From an uncultured Shewanella sp. (GTDB taxonomy: Bacteria; Pseudomonadota; Gammaproteobacteria; Enterobacterales; Shewanellaceae), in assembly GCF_947501665.1 (NCBI RefSeq), contig NZ_CANMWS010000019.1, positions 62,001 through 126,000 of the forward strand: a stretch of 64,000 nt of DNA, written 5' to 3'. Both the position numbers and the translations under genes were made by a program. Shown here one piece after another: positions 45,746-55,015 of this stretch (the stretch's first letter is position 1; the number at the start of each line of letters is the position of its first letter). Under the pieces are notes generated by a model. That model saw nothing but the letters and a program-made list of their open reading frames with translations, had not been told where the DNA came from and did no database searches.

Positions 45746-47065
45746 GTGACAGAGCAAATTCTAACCGGAGTTAACCGTTTTAAGGTGACGCAAAAACCGG
45801 CCTTGCTCAGAGATGACAGTCGTTATCAAGCGATGCGTACAGAAATTAATCGGCGTTATAGCCCATTAAGTGGTCGTGTTGATTGGGATAAAATCAAAAG
45901 TTTAGCGGAAAGCATTGCCACGGATGCTGGGGCCGACTTGCTCACGTCAGCTTATTATTGTGTTGCTGTGTGTAAAACCGATGGTGTGTCAGGATTAGCG
46001 ACGGGATTAGAGCTGATGTTGGCAGTGCTTGCTCATGCCAGTAAAGAGTCGAGTCCATCGATGGAAAAAACCACTGAGATCATCAATTGGATGGTCACAC
46101 GTGTGACCCCAGATCTTAAAGAATTGCTTGGCACTATGGATAATGTGCGTGATTTATATCGTTGTGAATATGCCTGCCAGCAGTTATTTGAGTTAGTGAA
46201 ATCCTATCAAGCGGATCCAGCTTCAGACAATTTAGTGCCGAATTTGGATACCTTAGGTTTTTTGATTTTTGAAAAACTGGATGCAGTGAATCAAATTCAT
46301 AACGTGGTGCCCACACTGAACAACCTTAAGAGCAAGAGTAAGGACTCACAACGAAAGTTGTTATTTTGGCGAGGTTTATCTTTTTCTTGCTTAGCAGTAT
46401 TAGGGATCTCTTGTGTATGCTTAATGGGCGTCTTGTATCAAAAGCCTCAAAGTATAGTAGACTTTATTGTGACGCAAACATCGGCGACTAAAGTCTTGCC
46501 TGCGGCCCCTACAGAGATTAAAGAACCCTCGGCTGTAAAACGTATTAATACTCAAATCGATGAATTATTTTCAACTGTTCCCCCTGCCAATAAAGAACTG
46601 TTGATTTATCCTCAGCAAATTGAGTTTTTGATTGACTTGGATAAATATTATCAGCGATTTTCAAAAGCAAGAACTCGCATGGCAAACATTCGTCAGCAAA
46701 TTAATCGATTATCGAGTAATAATTCAAAAATTACGCAATTAAAGCACATGTCCACCGAGCTTGATCAATATGCCAGTAGCTTATCACCTGTGTTAGGCAG
46801 GGCTTACTATATCGATGAAATGTTAGAGCAGGCACAACTGACTCGTGCTGAGCAAGAATTGCGACTATTGGATGGGCAATTAAAGTCATTATTGATTAAG
46901 CGCATGTTATTAAAGCAGGAGTGGGCGAAACAAGCACTTGCTCAGAACAGCCTTGAGCGTTTTTCCGACCTCAATGAAGAAAGCCTTGAACGTTTTTCTG
47001 AACTCGATGAGGAAAGTATTGAGCGTCTTTCTGAACTCAATGAAGAAAGCCTTGAGATTCTTTAA
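45746..47065 (+). CDS. vasL: VasL, ImpA-N-domain T6SS accessory protein with C-terminal repeats
   Basis: A 439-residue protein. The N-terminal half has the ImpA-type domain (DSRYQAMRTEINRRYSPLSG). A transmembrane helix follows at about 212-232 (GLSFSCLAVLGISCVCLMG), then a helical periplasmic part. It matches VCA0121 (VasL), which limits sheath length together with the TssA proteins. GTG 45746 is preferred because AAAGGTGG lies seven bases upstream. The C-terminus has three and a half copies of an 11-residue unit (SLERFSELNEE type), encoded by 33-bp direct repeats; such tails vary between strains. Symbol by position and domain. Confidence 0.85.
   Translation: MTEQILTGVNRFKVTQKPALLRDDSRYQAMRTEINRRYSPLSGRVDWDKIKSLAESIATDAGADLLTSAYYCVAVCKTDGVSGLATGLELMLAVLAHASKESSPSMEKTTEIINWMVTRVTPDLKELLGTMDNVRDLYRCEYACQQLFELVKSYQADPASDNLVPNLDTLGFLIFEKLDAVNQIHNVVPTLNNLKSKSKDSQRKLLFWRGLSFSCLAVLGISCVCLMGVLYQKPQSIVDFIVTQTSATKVLPAAPTEIKEPSAVKRINTQIDELFSTVPPANKELLIYPQQIEFLIDLDKYYQRFSKARTRMANIRQQINRLSSNNSKITQLKHMSTELDQYASSLSPVLGRAYYIDEMLEQAQLTRAEQELRLLDGQLKSLLIKRMLLKQEWAKQALAQNSLERFSDLNEESLERFSELDEESIERLSELNEESLEIL
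46949..47062 (+). repeat. 33-bp coding direct repeats in the vasL 3' end
   Basis: Units start AGCCTTGAGCGTTTTTC, AGCCTTGAACGTTTTTC, AGTATTGAGCGTCTTTC and AGCCTTGAGATTCTT: three complete copies of 33 bp and a partial fourth, in frame. Copy number would change protein length in steps of 11 residues. Confidence 0.85.
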
Positions 47066-47205
47066 GCGATGAGCTGCGTCTTTGTAGGCGGTGAGAACCG
47101 CTTTGAGCGTCTTGATCAGATATAGCCTTGAGAAAATGAAGGCACTTTACCTTCCTTTGGCGACGGGAGATCACTGTTAACAATTGTTTGATAAAGAGAT
47201 AAGGC

Positions 47206-47268
47206 TGAGCAAGTTATTGCCTGTGTTGAGCAAATTGTTGCCTAGTTTGAGCAATAACTTGCTCACAG
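47206..47268 (+). promoter_or_regulatory. candidate VasH enhancer: three 21-bp-spaced TGAGCAA sites
   Basis: TGAGCAA occurs at 47206, 47227 and 47248, exactly 21 bp apart, i.e. on one face of the helix at two turns. The first unit, TGAGCAAGTTATTGC, is repeated perfectly in inverted form at 47251-47265 (GCAATAACTTGCTCA), and the third unit is itself a palindrome (TGAGCAA TAAC TTGCTCA). The array lies about 75-135 bases upstream of the predicted start of the hcp transcript, the usual place for an enhancer-binding protein. Assignment to VasH is inference. Confidence 0.7.
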
Positions 47269-47315
47269 TCTTAGACAATAAAAAATTTCACCTTAAAAAA
47301 CAGTGTATTAATACT

Positions 47316-47331
47316 TGGCACGTGAGTTGCT
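47316..47331 (+). promoter_or_regulatory. sigma-54 promoter of hcp
   Basis: TGGCACGTGAGTTGCT matches the consensus TGGCACG-N4-TTGCW at every conserved position, with GG and GC ten bases apart. Predicted transcription start is near 47342, giving a leader of about 177 bases to hcp. Confidence 0.9.
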
Positions 47332-47518
47332 TTATTCTAATGCTGTTAGTGAGTACATTATGTGAAATCATAATGGTAAATAACATCTAACACGTTGATA
47401 ACATTGTTCAATATATATTGGAAGGCGTTCTTTGTATGAATAGCCTTTATCAATATTGAAGGGTGTTTTAGGGACTCAAGTCAGTGTTAACTGACAAACA
47501 TCGTTAAGGAATTAAGCT

Positions 47519-48067
47519 GTGCCAACACCATGTTATATCTCTATCTTAGGCCAAACTCAGGGACTCATCACTGCAGGTGCATTTACTGCCGATTCAGTGG
47601 GTGATATTTTTGTTGAAGGCCATGAAAATGAAATGCTAGTACAAGAATTTAGCCATGTTGTGAATGTACCGACCGATCCCCAATCGGGTCAGCCTTCTGG
47701 GCAGCGGGTACATCGCCCTTTTACTTTCACTGTCGCGTTGAATAAAGCCGTACCGTTAATGTACAACGCCTTATCGACAGGGGAAAAGTTAACCAATGTG
47801 GTGCTTAAGTGGTACCGTACTTCTATTGAAGGCAAGCAAGAGCAATTTTTTGTGACCTCATTAGAAGGGGCGACCATAGTCAATATTGAGTGTCAAATGC
47901 CTCATTGCCAAGATCCTAAGCAATCTAATTTCACTCAACTGATTAAAGTGTCGCTTGCTTATCGTAAGATCAATTGGGATCACCTCACCGCTGGCACCAC
48001 AGGTGCTGATGATTGGCGTAAACCCAATGAGTCACTGCTGGATGCGGTAACGGGCGCCGCCAGCTAA
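47519..48067 (+). CDS. hcp: Hcp (TssD), T6SS tube protein
   Basis: A 182-residue Hcp with the family opening PTPCYISILGQTQGLITAG and the DSVGDIFVEGHENEMLVQEF block. Hexameric rings stack into the expelled tube. The start is GTG 47519 with TAAGGAA upstream. It has its own sigma-54 promoter. Length is typical. Confidence 0.97.
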   Translation: MPTPCYISILGQTQGLITAGAFTADSVGDIFVEGHENEMLVQEFSHVVNVPTDPQSGQPSGQRVHRPFTFTVALNKAVPLMYNALSTGEKLTNVVLKWYRTSIEGKQEQFFVTSLEGATIVNIECQMPHCQDPKQSNFTQLIKVSLAYRKINWDHLTAGTTGADDWRKPNESLLDAVTGAAS

Positions 48068-48190
48068 CAGCCTTGAGCTGCTCTGTAAATGAGCCCTGAG
48101 CGGTTTATGGGCATAAGAGAACAGCCCTGAGCGGCTTTTTTACATCAGCCTTGAGCGGCTCTTTAAATCAGCCTTGAGCGTTTTTTAAAT
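48068..48190 (+). repeat. tandem terminator-like repeats between hcp and vgrG
   Basis: About five imperfect copies of an element CAGCCTTGAGCGGCTYTTTAAAT follow the hcp stop (near 48068, 48089, 48122, 48147, 48169). Each contains AGCC-loop-GGCT, a short hairpin, followed by T residues. Together they may attenuate read-through from hcp into vgrG. Confidence 0.6.
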
Positions 48191-48196
48191 AAGCAC

Positions 48197-48219
48197 GTCA
48201 CCATAACGCTTATGGTGAC
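48197..48219. promoter_or_regulatory. perfect 10-bp inverted repeat upstream of vgrG
   Basis: GTCACCATAA, three bases, then TTATGGTGAC. It could be a hairpin or an operator; no T run follows, and the vgrG start is 140 bases away. Confidence 0.5.
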
Positions 48220-48360
48220 ATGTTTATTTTAAGCTTATGACTGTTTCGCTATGTGCCTTGTCTGTTAAGGGCCTATAGCAAAGCAATAAAGTGAGCCAAG
48301 CGAATACGTTAGTTAACGTGCCCTAAAAGGTATAGCTATAAATATAAAAAGGAATTTATC

Positions 48361-50487
48361 ATGTCGTCACAAACAGGGAATTCGGCCAGTGAGCTGCTCA
48401 GTGGCTCGGGCCTACGTTACCATTTTAGTGCAGAAGGGTTAGATGAGAGTCGCTTTAATTTAGTGGATTTTCGCTTCAAAGAAAGCTTATCAGCTCCTTT
48501 TGAAGTGACGCTTAGCTTAGTCAGTCGTCAAAGTGATATTAACCCTAATGATGTGGTGGACTTGAGTGGTTTGATGCAATGGTCGGTGAATGGAACTGTA
48601 CAGCGTCAAGTGCATGGTATTGTTAGTCGCTTTACCAAAGGAGATACCGGCCATCACCACACGCAATATTATCTGACATTGGTGCCTGCATTTTCTCGTT
48701 TATCCCTAAGGCATAATAGCCGTATTTTTCAAGCGCAAAGTGTGCTTGCCATTATTCAGACTTTATTGATTGAGATGGGCATAAACGATTTTGCGTTTAA
48801 TTGTGAGCCTAACCTTGCCGAACGAGTGCGTGAATACTGTGTCCAATACCGTGAAACAGATTTAGACTTTATTCATCGCTTAGCCGCTGAAGAAGGCCTG
48901 TTTTATCATTTTGAACATACCGCGACCAGTCACACTGTGGTGTTTAGTGATAGCCCCCTTAAACTGCTTAAACTCAGTGAGCCGTTTCCTTACAATGCCA
49001 TTAATGGCGGTGTGTCTGATGTGCCTTTTGTGCGGCAGTTTTCTTTTACCCATAGCGTGCGGCCAGCGAGCGTGACTCTCAAAGATAGCAGTTTTAAGCA
49101 GCCTGAATACAGTTTTTTGCAGCAAGTGATGGCTAGTGATGACGAACATCAGCAAGCCGAAGAGGGACAGACGCGCTATGAACATTTTGACTTTCCTGGG
49201 CGTTATAAAAGTGATGATATGGGCATGCCTTATGCCCAAGCCCGATTAGATTATTTACGTCGTGATGCCAAACAAGGTCAAGCCAAGAGTAATATCATGG
49301 CGGTTAGCAGTGGTTATAAATTTGATTTAGTGGATCACTTAGAGGAGGAATATAATCGTGACTGGTTGCTGACACGCGTGACTCACCAGGGCGTGCAAGG
49401 GGCAGCGAGCGAAGAGACCAATACTACCACACCCACGACCTATAATAATGATTTTCATATCATTCCTGCCAATGGGACTTGGCAAGCTAAGCCTAATCCC
49501 AAACCACTGATTAATGGTGAGCAAATTGCCACTGTGGTGGGGCCTGAGGGAGAAGAGATCTATTGCGATGAATTTGGTCGAGTCAAAGTGCAATTTCCTT
49601 GGGATAGATACAGTGAAGGCGATGATTTATCCAGTGGTTGGGTGCGTGTAAGCCAAGGTTGGGCGGGGGCGCAATGGGGCATGGCCGCTGTACCTCGTAT
49701 TGGTCAGCAAGTCATTGTGTCTTTTTTTGAAGGCGATCCGGATCAGCCTATTATCACAGGTCGCAGTCACGATGCGGTGAATACGCCTGCCTATGATTTA
49801 CCCGAGCATCAAGCCCGCACGGTACTGAAAACCAAAACTCTCAAAGGGGAAGGCAGTAACGAGTTGTATTTTGATGATGAAGCGGGTAACGAAGTCATTT
49901 ATTTTCATGGTCAAAAAGACATGAATACCAAAGTCACCGATACTCAGCGCCATGTGATTAAAAACGCCCAACATCTGACAGTGGGCAATGATCGCATGAG
50001 CTTAGTCAACAGCCATGATCATCTCACCGTGAAGGGGGAAAGTCGCACTCTAGTGGCTAAAAATGATGCTTTACACATCAAAGGTAGTCAACAGCAAAAA
50101 GTCGGTAAAAAATACCTGCTGGAAGCAGGCAAAGAAGTGCACCTTAAGTCCGGTGGCAAAATGGTCATCGAAGCGGGCGCCGAAGTCACGCTAAAAGTGG
50201 GCGGTAATTTTGTCAAAATCGATCCCGCAGGCGTGCATGTAGTGGGATCGGCGATTAATCTCAATTCAGGCGGCGGAGCGGGTAGCGGCAGCGGCTATGG
50301 CGGTAAAGCGCCCATACTGCCCAAAGAAGTGATTGATGCGGTAGTGGCAGAAGAGATGGAGTTACAGCTTGAACCTGCTTCTATGGAAATGATCGCCGCC
50401 GCTGATATTCCCATGACCAGCTTGTGCCAAAAGCAGCCCGATGGGTCTTGTCCGCGAACCGATTGTCCCTGCTTACAGGAGGCCTAA
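48361..50487 (+). CDS. vgrG: VgrG (TssI), T6SS spike protein
   Basis: A 708-residue VgrG. The gp27-like part (about 25-370) is followed by the gp5 OB-fold (about 390-470) with DEFGRVKVQFPWDR. The triple-helix DUF2345-like region runs to about 640 (repeating GxxHxxV-type strands). The tail after GGGAGSGSGYGGKAPI is Cys-rich (CQKQPDGSCPRTDCPC) and too short to be an effector domain, so cargo must be delivered through the adaptor encoded next. ATG 48361 has AAAAAGGAA upstream. Confidence 0.97.
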   Translation: MSSQTGNSASELLSGSGLRYHFSAEGLDESRFNLVDFRFKESLSAPFEVTLSLVSRQSDINPNDVVDLSGLMQWSVNGTVQRQVHGIVSRFTKGDTGHHHTQYYLTLVPAFSRLSLRHNSRIFQAQSVLAIIQTLLIEMGINDFAFNCEPNLAERVREYCVQYRETDLDFIHRLAAEEGLFYHFEHTATSHTVVFSDSPLKLLKLSEPFPYNAINGGVSDVPFVRQFSFTHSVRPASVTLKDSSFKQPEYSFLQQVMASDDEHQQAEEGQTRYEHFDFPGRYKSDDMGMPYAQARLDYLRRDAKQGQAKSNIMAVSSGYKFDLVDHLEEEYNRDWLLTRVTHQGVQGAASEETNTTTPTTYNNDFHIIPANGTWQAKPNPKPLINGEQIATVVGPEGEEIYCDEFGRVKVQFPWDRYSEGDDLSSGWVRVSQGWAGAQWGMAAVPRIGQQVIVSFFEGDPDQPIITGRSHDAVNTPAYDLPEHQARTVLKTKTLKGEGSNELYFDDEAGNEVIYFHGQKDMNTKVTDTQRHVIKNAQHLTVGNDRMSLVNSHDHLTVKGESRTLVAKNDALHIKGSQQQKVGKKYLLEAGKEVHLKSGGKMVIEAGAEVTLKVGGNFVKIDPAGVHVVGSAINLNSGGGAGSGSGYGGKAPILPKEVIDAVVAEEMELQLEPASMEMIAAADIPMTSLCQKQPDGSCPRTDCPCLQEA

Positions 50488-50488
50488 G

Positions 50489-51175
50489 ATGCTGGCTAGC
50501 TTAGCTCAAAAACAAATTGATAACAAAAAAATAGATAACAAAAAAATTGATAACACACAAACGGCATCGTCTTTAATGGATGCCTTGGATTCAAGGCTCG
50601 ATCATTGGCTTGTGGTCGATTCCACAAGGGCCGAAGATGCCATGGAGCTGGCATACACTCATGAAAAACAGCCTGAATTGCAAAAGTTGTTTGTTAATAG
50701 TCCCTTCGAGTATTTGCTTGAACAAAGCCCCGTGATTTTTCGGATCAGTGCCAACAGTGAATTACTCAATGTGTGGCAACAAAGCGCGATTTGGCGCACT
50801 AGCGGTGTGTTGTTTTCGACTCCCAAAGGCACAGATGTGTTAGCTGAGGGCGGGCTCATTGAGCATTTACAAGCCCTGATGCGGGTCAAAATCACAGGTA
50901 AAGTGATTTTATTTCGCTTCTATTCCAGCAAAATTTGGCAAAGTGTGGCCTGTGATTTAAGTGTGAATGATATTCATACCCTTCTTGGCCCAGCCGTTAG
51001 CTTAAGTTGGATAGACAAGCAACAAAACATGCAATCGCTCAGTAGTGCATCGCAATCTCTTAGTGATAGTGAGACGCGGGCAAGAAGCGCGAATTTAATC
51101 GATAGCAGTGAGATCTGGGTGGCACCGCCCACGCCTTATGTATTGCAATCAAGTGTATGGACTAAATGGATTTAA
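50489..51175 (+). CDS. DUF4123 T6SS adaptor (Tap/TEC type)
   Basis: A 228-residue DUF4123 protein: PFEYLLEQSPVIFRI, and RFYSSKIWQSV are typical of adaptors that load an effector onto VgrG. ATG 50489 follows the vgrG stop by one base and has CAGGAGG upstream. Near the N-terminus are three repeats of a 5-residue unit (IDNKK), encoded by 15-bp repeats about 50512-50555. The effector gene starts six bases after its stop. Confidence 0.88.
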   Translation: MLASLAQKQIDNKKIDNKKIDNTQTASSLMDALDSRLDHWLVVDSTRAEDAMELAYTHEKQPELQKLFVNSPFEYLLEQSPVIFRISANSELLNVWQQSAIWRTSGVLFSTPKGTDVLAEGGLIEHLQALMRVKITGKVILFRFYSSKIWQSVACDLSVNDIHTLLGPAVSLSWIDKQQNMQSLSSASQSLSDSETRARSANLIDSSEIWVAPPTPYVLQSSVWTKWI

Positions 51176-51181
51176 TCACAC

Positions 51182-54100
51182 ATGGCAAATGATAATTTTT
51201 ATACCGTAGTGAAAGGGGATTGTTTAAGTGTTATTGCACAGCGCTACAATATCGATGTGAGTGAGCTGCAACAATTAAACAGTGAAGAAATACAAAATAT
51301 TGATCTGATTTTTGCAGGCCAAACACTCAAATTACCCGGCCAAGGTAAAAATACCCTTCCTGAAGAATACACTCAGAGTAAGTTGGCGCTGGGTGAGCGT
51401 GTGGATCTTATTGCGCCGCCTGAAGAATGCGCAGGGGAAAAAACCACTTGTGGTGGGGTCAATATTGACTATGTTGACATACTCTATGTGCCAGCCCACC
51501 CGCAAACAGGCAAAAAAATCTGGTATGCCTTAACTCAAGAAGCGCTGGATAAAGTCAAAGAAGAGCAAGCCTTAATGGCCAGTGCGATCACTGAGGATAA
51601 TGCTCAAACACGCCAAAATCTTAATAATCTAGGCTTGTTATCAAAATTTTCTACTAAACCTCATGAAGCTTTTTTAGAAGAGACAAATAAAGAAAAATAT
51701 CAATCCCTTATTTTATTTCATACTGCATTGATGATGGATGATGGTCGGGATAAAGTTGATGATGCGTTTATTTCAAATACAGCAGAAAGCTTGGGCTTTC
51801 ATTATCAGGAAAAGATAGCGCAGTATGTTGAATCAAATTTAAATTATGTGTCTAAAGTTGATTGGCCCTTATCAGAAGAAGAACGGGAGCAATGGAATAA
51901 AGCTTTAACGCCGCGTTTAAGATTGCAGGCTAAAGAGTCGATACTTATTCAGTTACTTGCTTTTTTAAAGCGAGAAAGTAAAGCCTTACAAAAAATAGCA
52001 GAGAAAAAAGCCAGTACGATTAAAACTGACGACAACACCCATTTTGTCTACGACACTAAGGGCGAGTACTTTACCAGCGAGCGGCAGCAAAACATTGCTA
52101 AGGCGATCAAAAAGTGGATCGGATCACGTGCAACTCTGGATATTGATGAAAAGCATCTAATTAATCAAAGCCATGGTAGGGCCAAAGGAGACATTAATCG
52201 TTTTTGGAACGAGCATAAGGATTTTTATGTTGAGAACTCTCCTGGTACTAGGCCATTGTCTAAGCTGAATAATTTTGGTTTTGTGGTGAAAGAGCAGTGC
52301 TTGCCATTGGCGTTATTAGAAGGGACAGAAGAAGCGCATTATATGCCCAAAGGGCTTAAATCCGGTTGGCGTGAAGAAGGTTGGTTTAGCCTTGCTGATG
52401 AATTTGATTATGAGCAAGTCAGTGCCCTGTATGCGGGAGTTGGCGGCGATAAGCTGGATCCTAAGGCCAGTGAGCAAGCTAAAATTCAATCCTTGTTGAC
52501 GCAAAAAAGCCAGTACAGTGTTCAGTGGGCCTATTATCCCACCAAGGCGCTGCTGGCGTTAATCGATCGCACGTTGAAAAAAGACTTGAGTGCCCTTAAA
52601 GGCTTATTGGGTGAGCATGGCGTGACCATGCCGGATTATTTTAAAAAAATATTATGGGTAAAAAAAGTTGCGCTGGCGCGTATCGAGTTTTTAAAACAGC
52701 AGGCCGAAAAGGCAGCGAACACAGTGACAGGGTTAGACTTTTTCAGTCCCAAGCATACAGGGTTAGCGTCTTATACTCTGCTGTGGGATGAAGAGCAATG
52801 GCGCACAAAAGCTAAACATTTAGGTGAGTTTGTGAATAAAGCTGGTGTGGCAGATGTGCAGCCAGTGGAGTGCTTCCTATTATCAGAAGAAGGTAAAGTC
52901 AGTTATTTACGTGGCCCTTGGTGGTATATGCCCTTATCGAATACAGATGACTATGGCAAAGAGGCTAAAAAGCATCTTAAGGTGATCACCACCAAAGTGC
53001 CTGCACCTAACAGCAATGGTGCACAAGGTGGTGCAATGACTTTTGACGGCTTGATGAAAGAGGTGAAAAAAAACTCTGAAGCAACGCTGGGCATGAGTAT
53101 TGCTAAGGTGATGAGCAATCAAGAAGGTGCACTTTGGCAAGACCAATATCACTATGAAAGTGATCAAGGCCAAGATGGCAACTCAGGGATTATTTATAAT
53201 GCCCAAGCGCAGTTTTTTCGTTTTTGCGCGCAAAATACCGCCAGTATTGGTGTGCCTTTTGATAAAGTCAGCGATCTGGGTAATCTCAGTGTCGATAAAA
53301 CCTTGTCGGCTAAAGTCGAAACTAAGATGGAGTTGAATATCCTCAGTGCCCAATGCTCCTTTGAGCGTTGGTTTCCGTTAGCTCAAAGTAATGGGGCGCT
53401 GGCTAAAGCAACCGATCCTCAAAAAGCCAAAGTAACAGGTTACCCACTGGTATTCGATTATGTCACAAGTGCTAATGAAGACAGGCAATATTACGCCGGT
53501 GACATGTGCATTAAAGTGAGTGCCAGTGTCTATGGTATGGCGGGCGCAACTTTGCAAGTCGGTGCAGGCATTGAATTTGGTCAGTCCGCCGACACTTCAG
53601 GTATCGGCGTTAAAGGCGCTTCTTATGATTATGCTGATTATAATCAGTCAAAAGCCTTTAAAAAAGGCGGCGTGGGTAAAGTCAAATATGTCAGTGGCGC
53701 AATGCCTGCACTGGAAGGGGCAGGGCAAGCGGGCGTGAATGCCAAACTGTTTGCAGGCATTGAAGCGGGGGGCAGCGTTAAAGGCGAAGTGTTTTGGCGA
53801 CCGCCTTCAACACATAAGGTATCCAGCCAAGATAACACATCTCCAAGTGAGCAGATGAAGGCGAATACTAATGCGTTGGCCTCGCTTGGCAGTATTTCAG
53901 GGCAAGTGTCAGCCAGTTTTGGTTTAGCGGGGGAAGCAGCCTTTAAATTAGTGTATGACAGTGGTTATTTGATGTTGATAACTGCTGCTAAATGGGCTTG
54001 CGGCCCCGGCGTGGGTGGTAAAATTGCTATCAGTCTTAATCCCTATAACATCGATGCCTTTATTGGTAGTTTGTTAAACCTACTCAATAGCTCAGGGTTT

Positions 54101-54997
54101 AAGTATGTTCGTTTTCTTGGTAATAAAAAGGGTGATGAAAAAGGTGAAGGTGAGACCTTTGAACGTTTAAACCAAGGTTTAACGGTCGCCGTTTCATTGG
54201 GGTTAACTTACGCCGATGCCATGTTATTGCCTTTTGAGGTACTGGCAGATTATAAAAAGACCGTGACGGGAAAAGAGTATGCGCCTGTTATTGCTGGACA
54301 CATTATTAAAAAGGATGAAGAAGCACAAAAAGTGTCTTTACAAACTAAAGTCTGGGTTGAGAACTTACCGCCTGAAACCTTAGCGCCGCTGCTAGATTGT
54401 CTATTAACTGAGCATGATGATACTGTGGCGGACAAGTGGAATAAATGGAATTCGCCTTGGTCAGATGATGAGGTAAAAGAGACAAAAACAGGTGCTAATA
54501 ATAAAGTGCAATTACAGGCTATTTTACAGGTATTAGAGTGGATAAAACCTGCCACCAGTGCCAGCGATCAAGAGCAGCAAAACAAGTGCAGCCAGTTTGA
54601 AAAAACCCTGTATCGCATGGGCCGTAACTCTGGTGCCCATGGGGTGAACTATCAGGATAAATGGCAACATTTTATCGATAACTGGCATAAACTGGCGGAG
54701 TTTGTTGAAAAACATGATAAACCAGATGAATCAGGCATTAAATATGGTGTCATTGATTTTAATAATGCAATGAAAATACTATGTCAGAATATGCGGGCTT
54801 TTAGTTATCAAAAGCTGAGCCATGATCGCGGCGATGGCACGGCCTATCGTACCAATCAAGCGGAACATTTGATCTATTATGACGGGCCGCTGCCTGACAA
54901 TGTCGCTGAAAGAACCGCCATGCAGGCTGAAATTGCCATGGTGAAACAGGGCATTACTCAGCACCAAGCGACAACTTATGCACTGCAAATCAAATAA
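51182..54997 (+). CDS. LysM-containing T6SS cargo effector (putative)
   Basis: A 1271-residue protein immediately behind the DUF4123 adaptor, hence presumed to be its cargo. Residues 5-52 are a LysM domain (FYTVVKGDCLSVIAQRYNID), which binds peptidoglycan. The central region (about 60-720) is unrecognised. A Gly/Ala-rich part follows (about 770-960, including LFAGIEAGGSVKGEV and hydrophobic stretches such as YLMLITAAKWACGPGVGG), which could insert into membranes. The C-terminal 258 residues (1014-1271) are also found as a separate piece at 56288-57082. No catalytic motif of a known toxin is visible, so a pore-forming or membrane-damaging mode is only a suggestion. It is followed 18 bases later by the presumed immunity gene. 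Confidence 0.75.
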   Translation: MANDNFYTVVKGDCLSVIAQRYNIDVSELQQLNSEEIQNIDLIFAGQTLKLPGQGKNTLPEEYTQSKLALGERVDLIAPPEECAGEKTTCGGVNIDYVDILYVPAHPQTGKKIWYALTQEALDKVKEEQALMASAITEDNAQTRQNLNNLGLLSKFSTKPHEAFLEETNKEKYQSLILFHTALMMDDGRDKVDDAFISNTAESLGFHYQEKIAQYVESNLNYVSKVDWPLSEEEREQWNKALTPRLRLQAKESILIQLLAFLKRESKALQKIAEKKASTIKTDDNTHFVYDTKGEYFTSERQQNIAKAIKKWIGSRATLDIDEKHLINQSHGRAKGDINRFWNEHKDFYVENSPGTRPLSKLNNFGFVVKEQCLPLALLEGTEEAHYMPKGLKSGWREEGWFSLADEFDYEQVSALYAGVGGDKLDPKASEQAKIQSLLTQKSQYSVQWAYYPTKALLALIDRTLKKDLSALKGLLGEHGVTMPDYFKKILWVKKVALARIEFLKQQAEKAANTVTGLDFFSPKHTGLASYTLLWDEEQWRTKAKHLGEFVNKAGVADVQPVECFLLSEEGKVSYLRGPWWYMPLSNTDDYGKEAKKHLKVITTKVPAPNSNGAQGGAMTFDGLMKEVKKNSEATLGMSIAKVMSNQEGALWQDQYHYESDQGQDGNSGIIYNAQAQFFRFCAQNTASIGVPFDKVSDLGNLSVDKTLSAKVETKMELNILSAQCSFERWFPLAQSNGALAKATDPQKAKVTGYPLVFDYVTSANEDRQYYAGDMCIKVSASVYGMAGATLQVGAGIEFGQSADTSGIGVKGASYDYADYNQSKAFKKGGVGKVKYVSGAMPALEGAGQAGVNAKLFAGIEAGGSVKGEVFWRPPSTHKVSSQDNTSPSEQMKANTNALASLGSISGQVSASFGLAGEAAFKLVYDSGYLMLITAAKWACGPGVGGKIAISLNPYNIDAFIGSLLNLLNSSGFKYVRFLGNKKGDEKGEGETFERLNQGLTVAVSLGLTYADAMLLPFEVLADYKKTVTGKEYAPVIAGHIIKKDEEAQKVSLQTKVWVENLPPETLAPLLDCLLTEHDDTVADKWNKWNSPWSDDEVKETKTGANNKVQLQAILQVLEWIKPATSASDQEQQNKCSQFEKTLYRMGRNSGAHGVNYQDKWQHFIDNWHKLAEFVEKHDKPDESGIKYGVIDFNNAMKILCQNMRAFSYQKLSHDRGDGTAYRTNQAEHLIYYDGPLPDNVAERTAMQAEIAMVKQGITQHQATTYALQIK

Positions 54998-55015
54998 TAA
55001 GAGGAAGCTCCATAA

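Noticed and set aside
46949..47065. CRISPR-like array in the vasL 3' end
   Set aside because: Repeats are adjacent without spacers, in frame and coding.
47184..47390. 68-codon frame with an LSKLLP repeat between vasL and hcp
   Set aside because: Its repeat is the translation of the 21-bp spaced TGAGCAA sites and it runs across the sigma-54 promoter; no good ribosome site. The DNA reads better as a control region.
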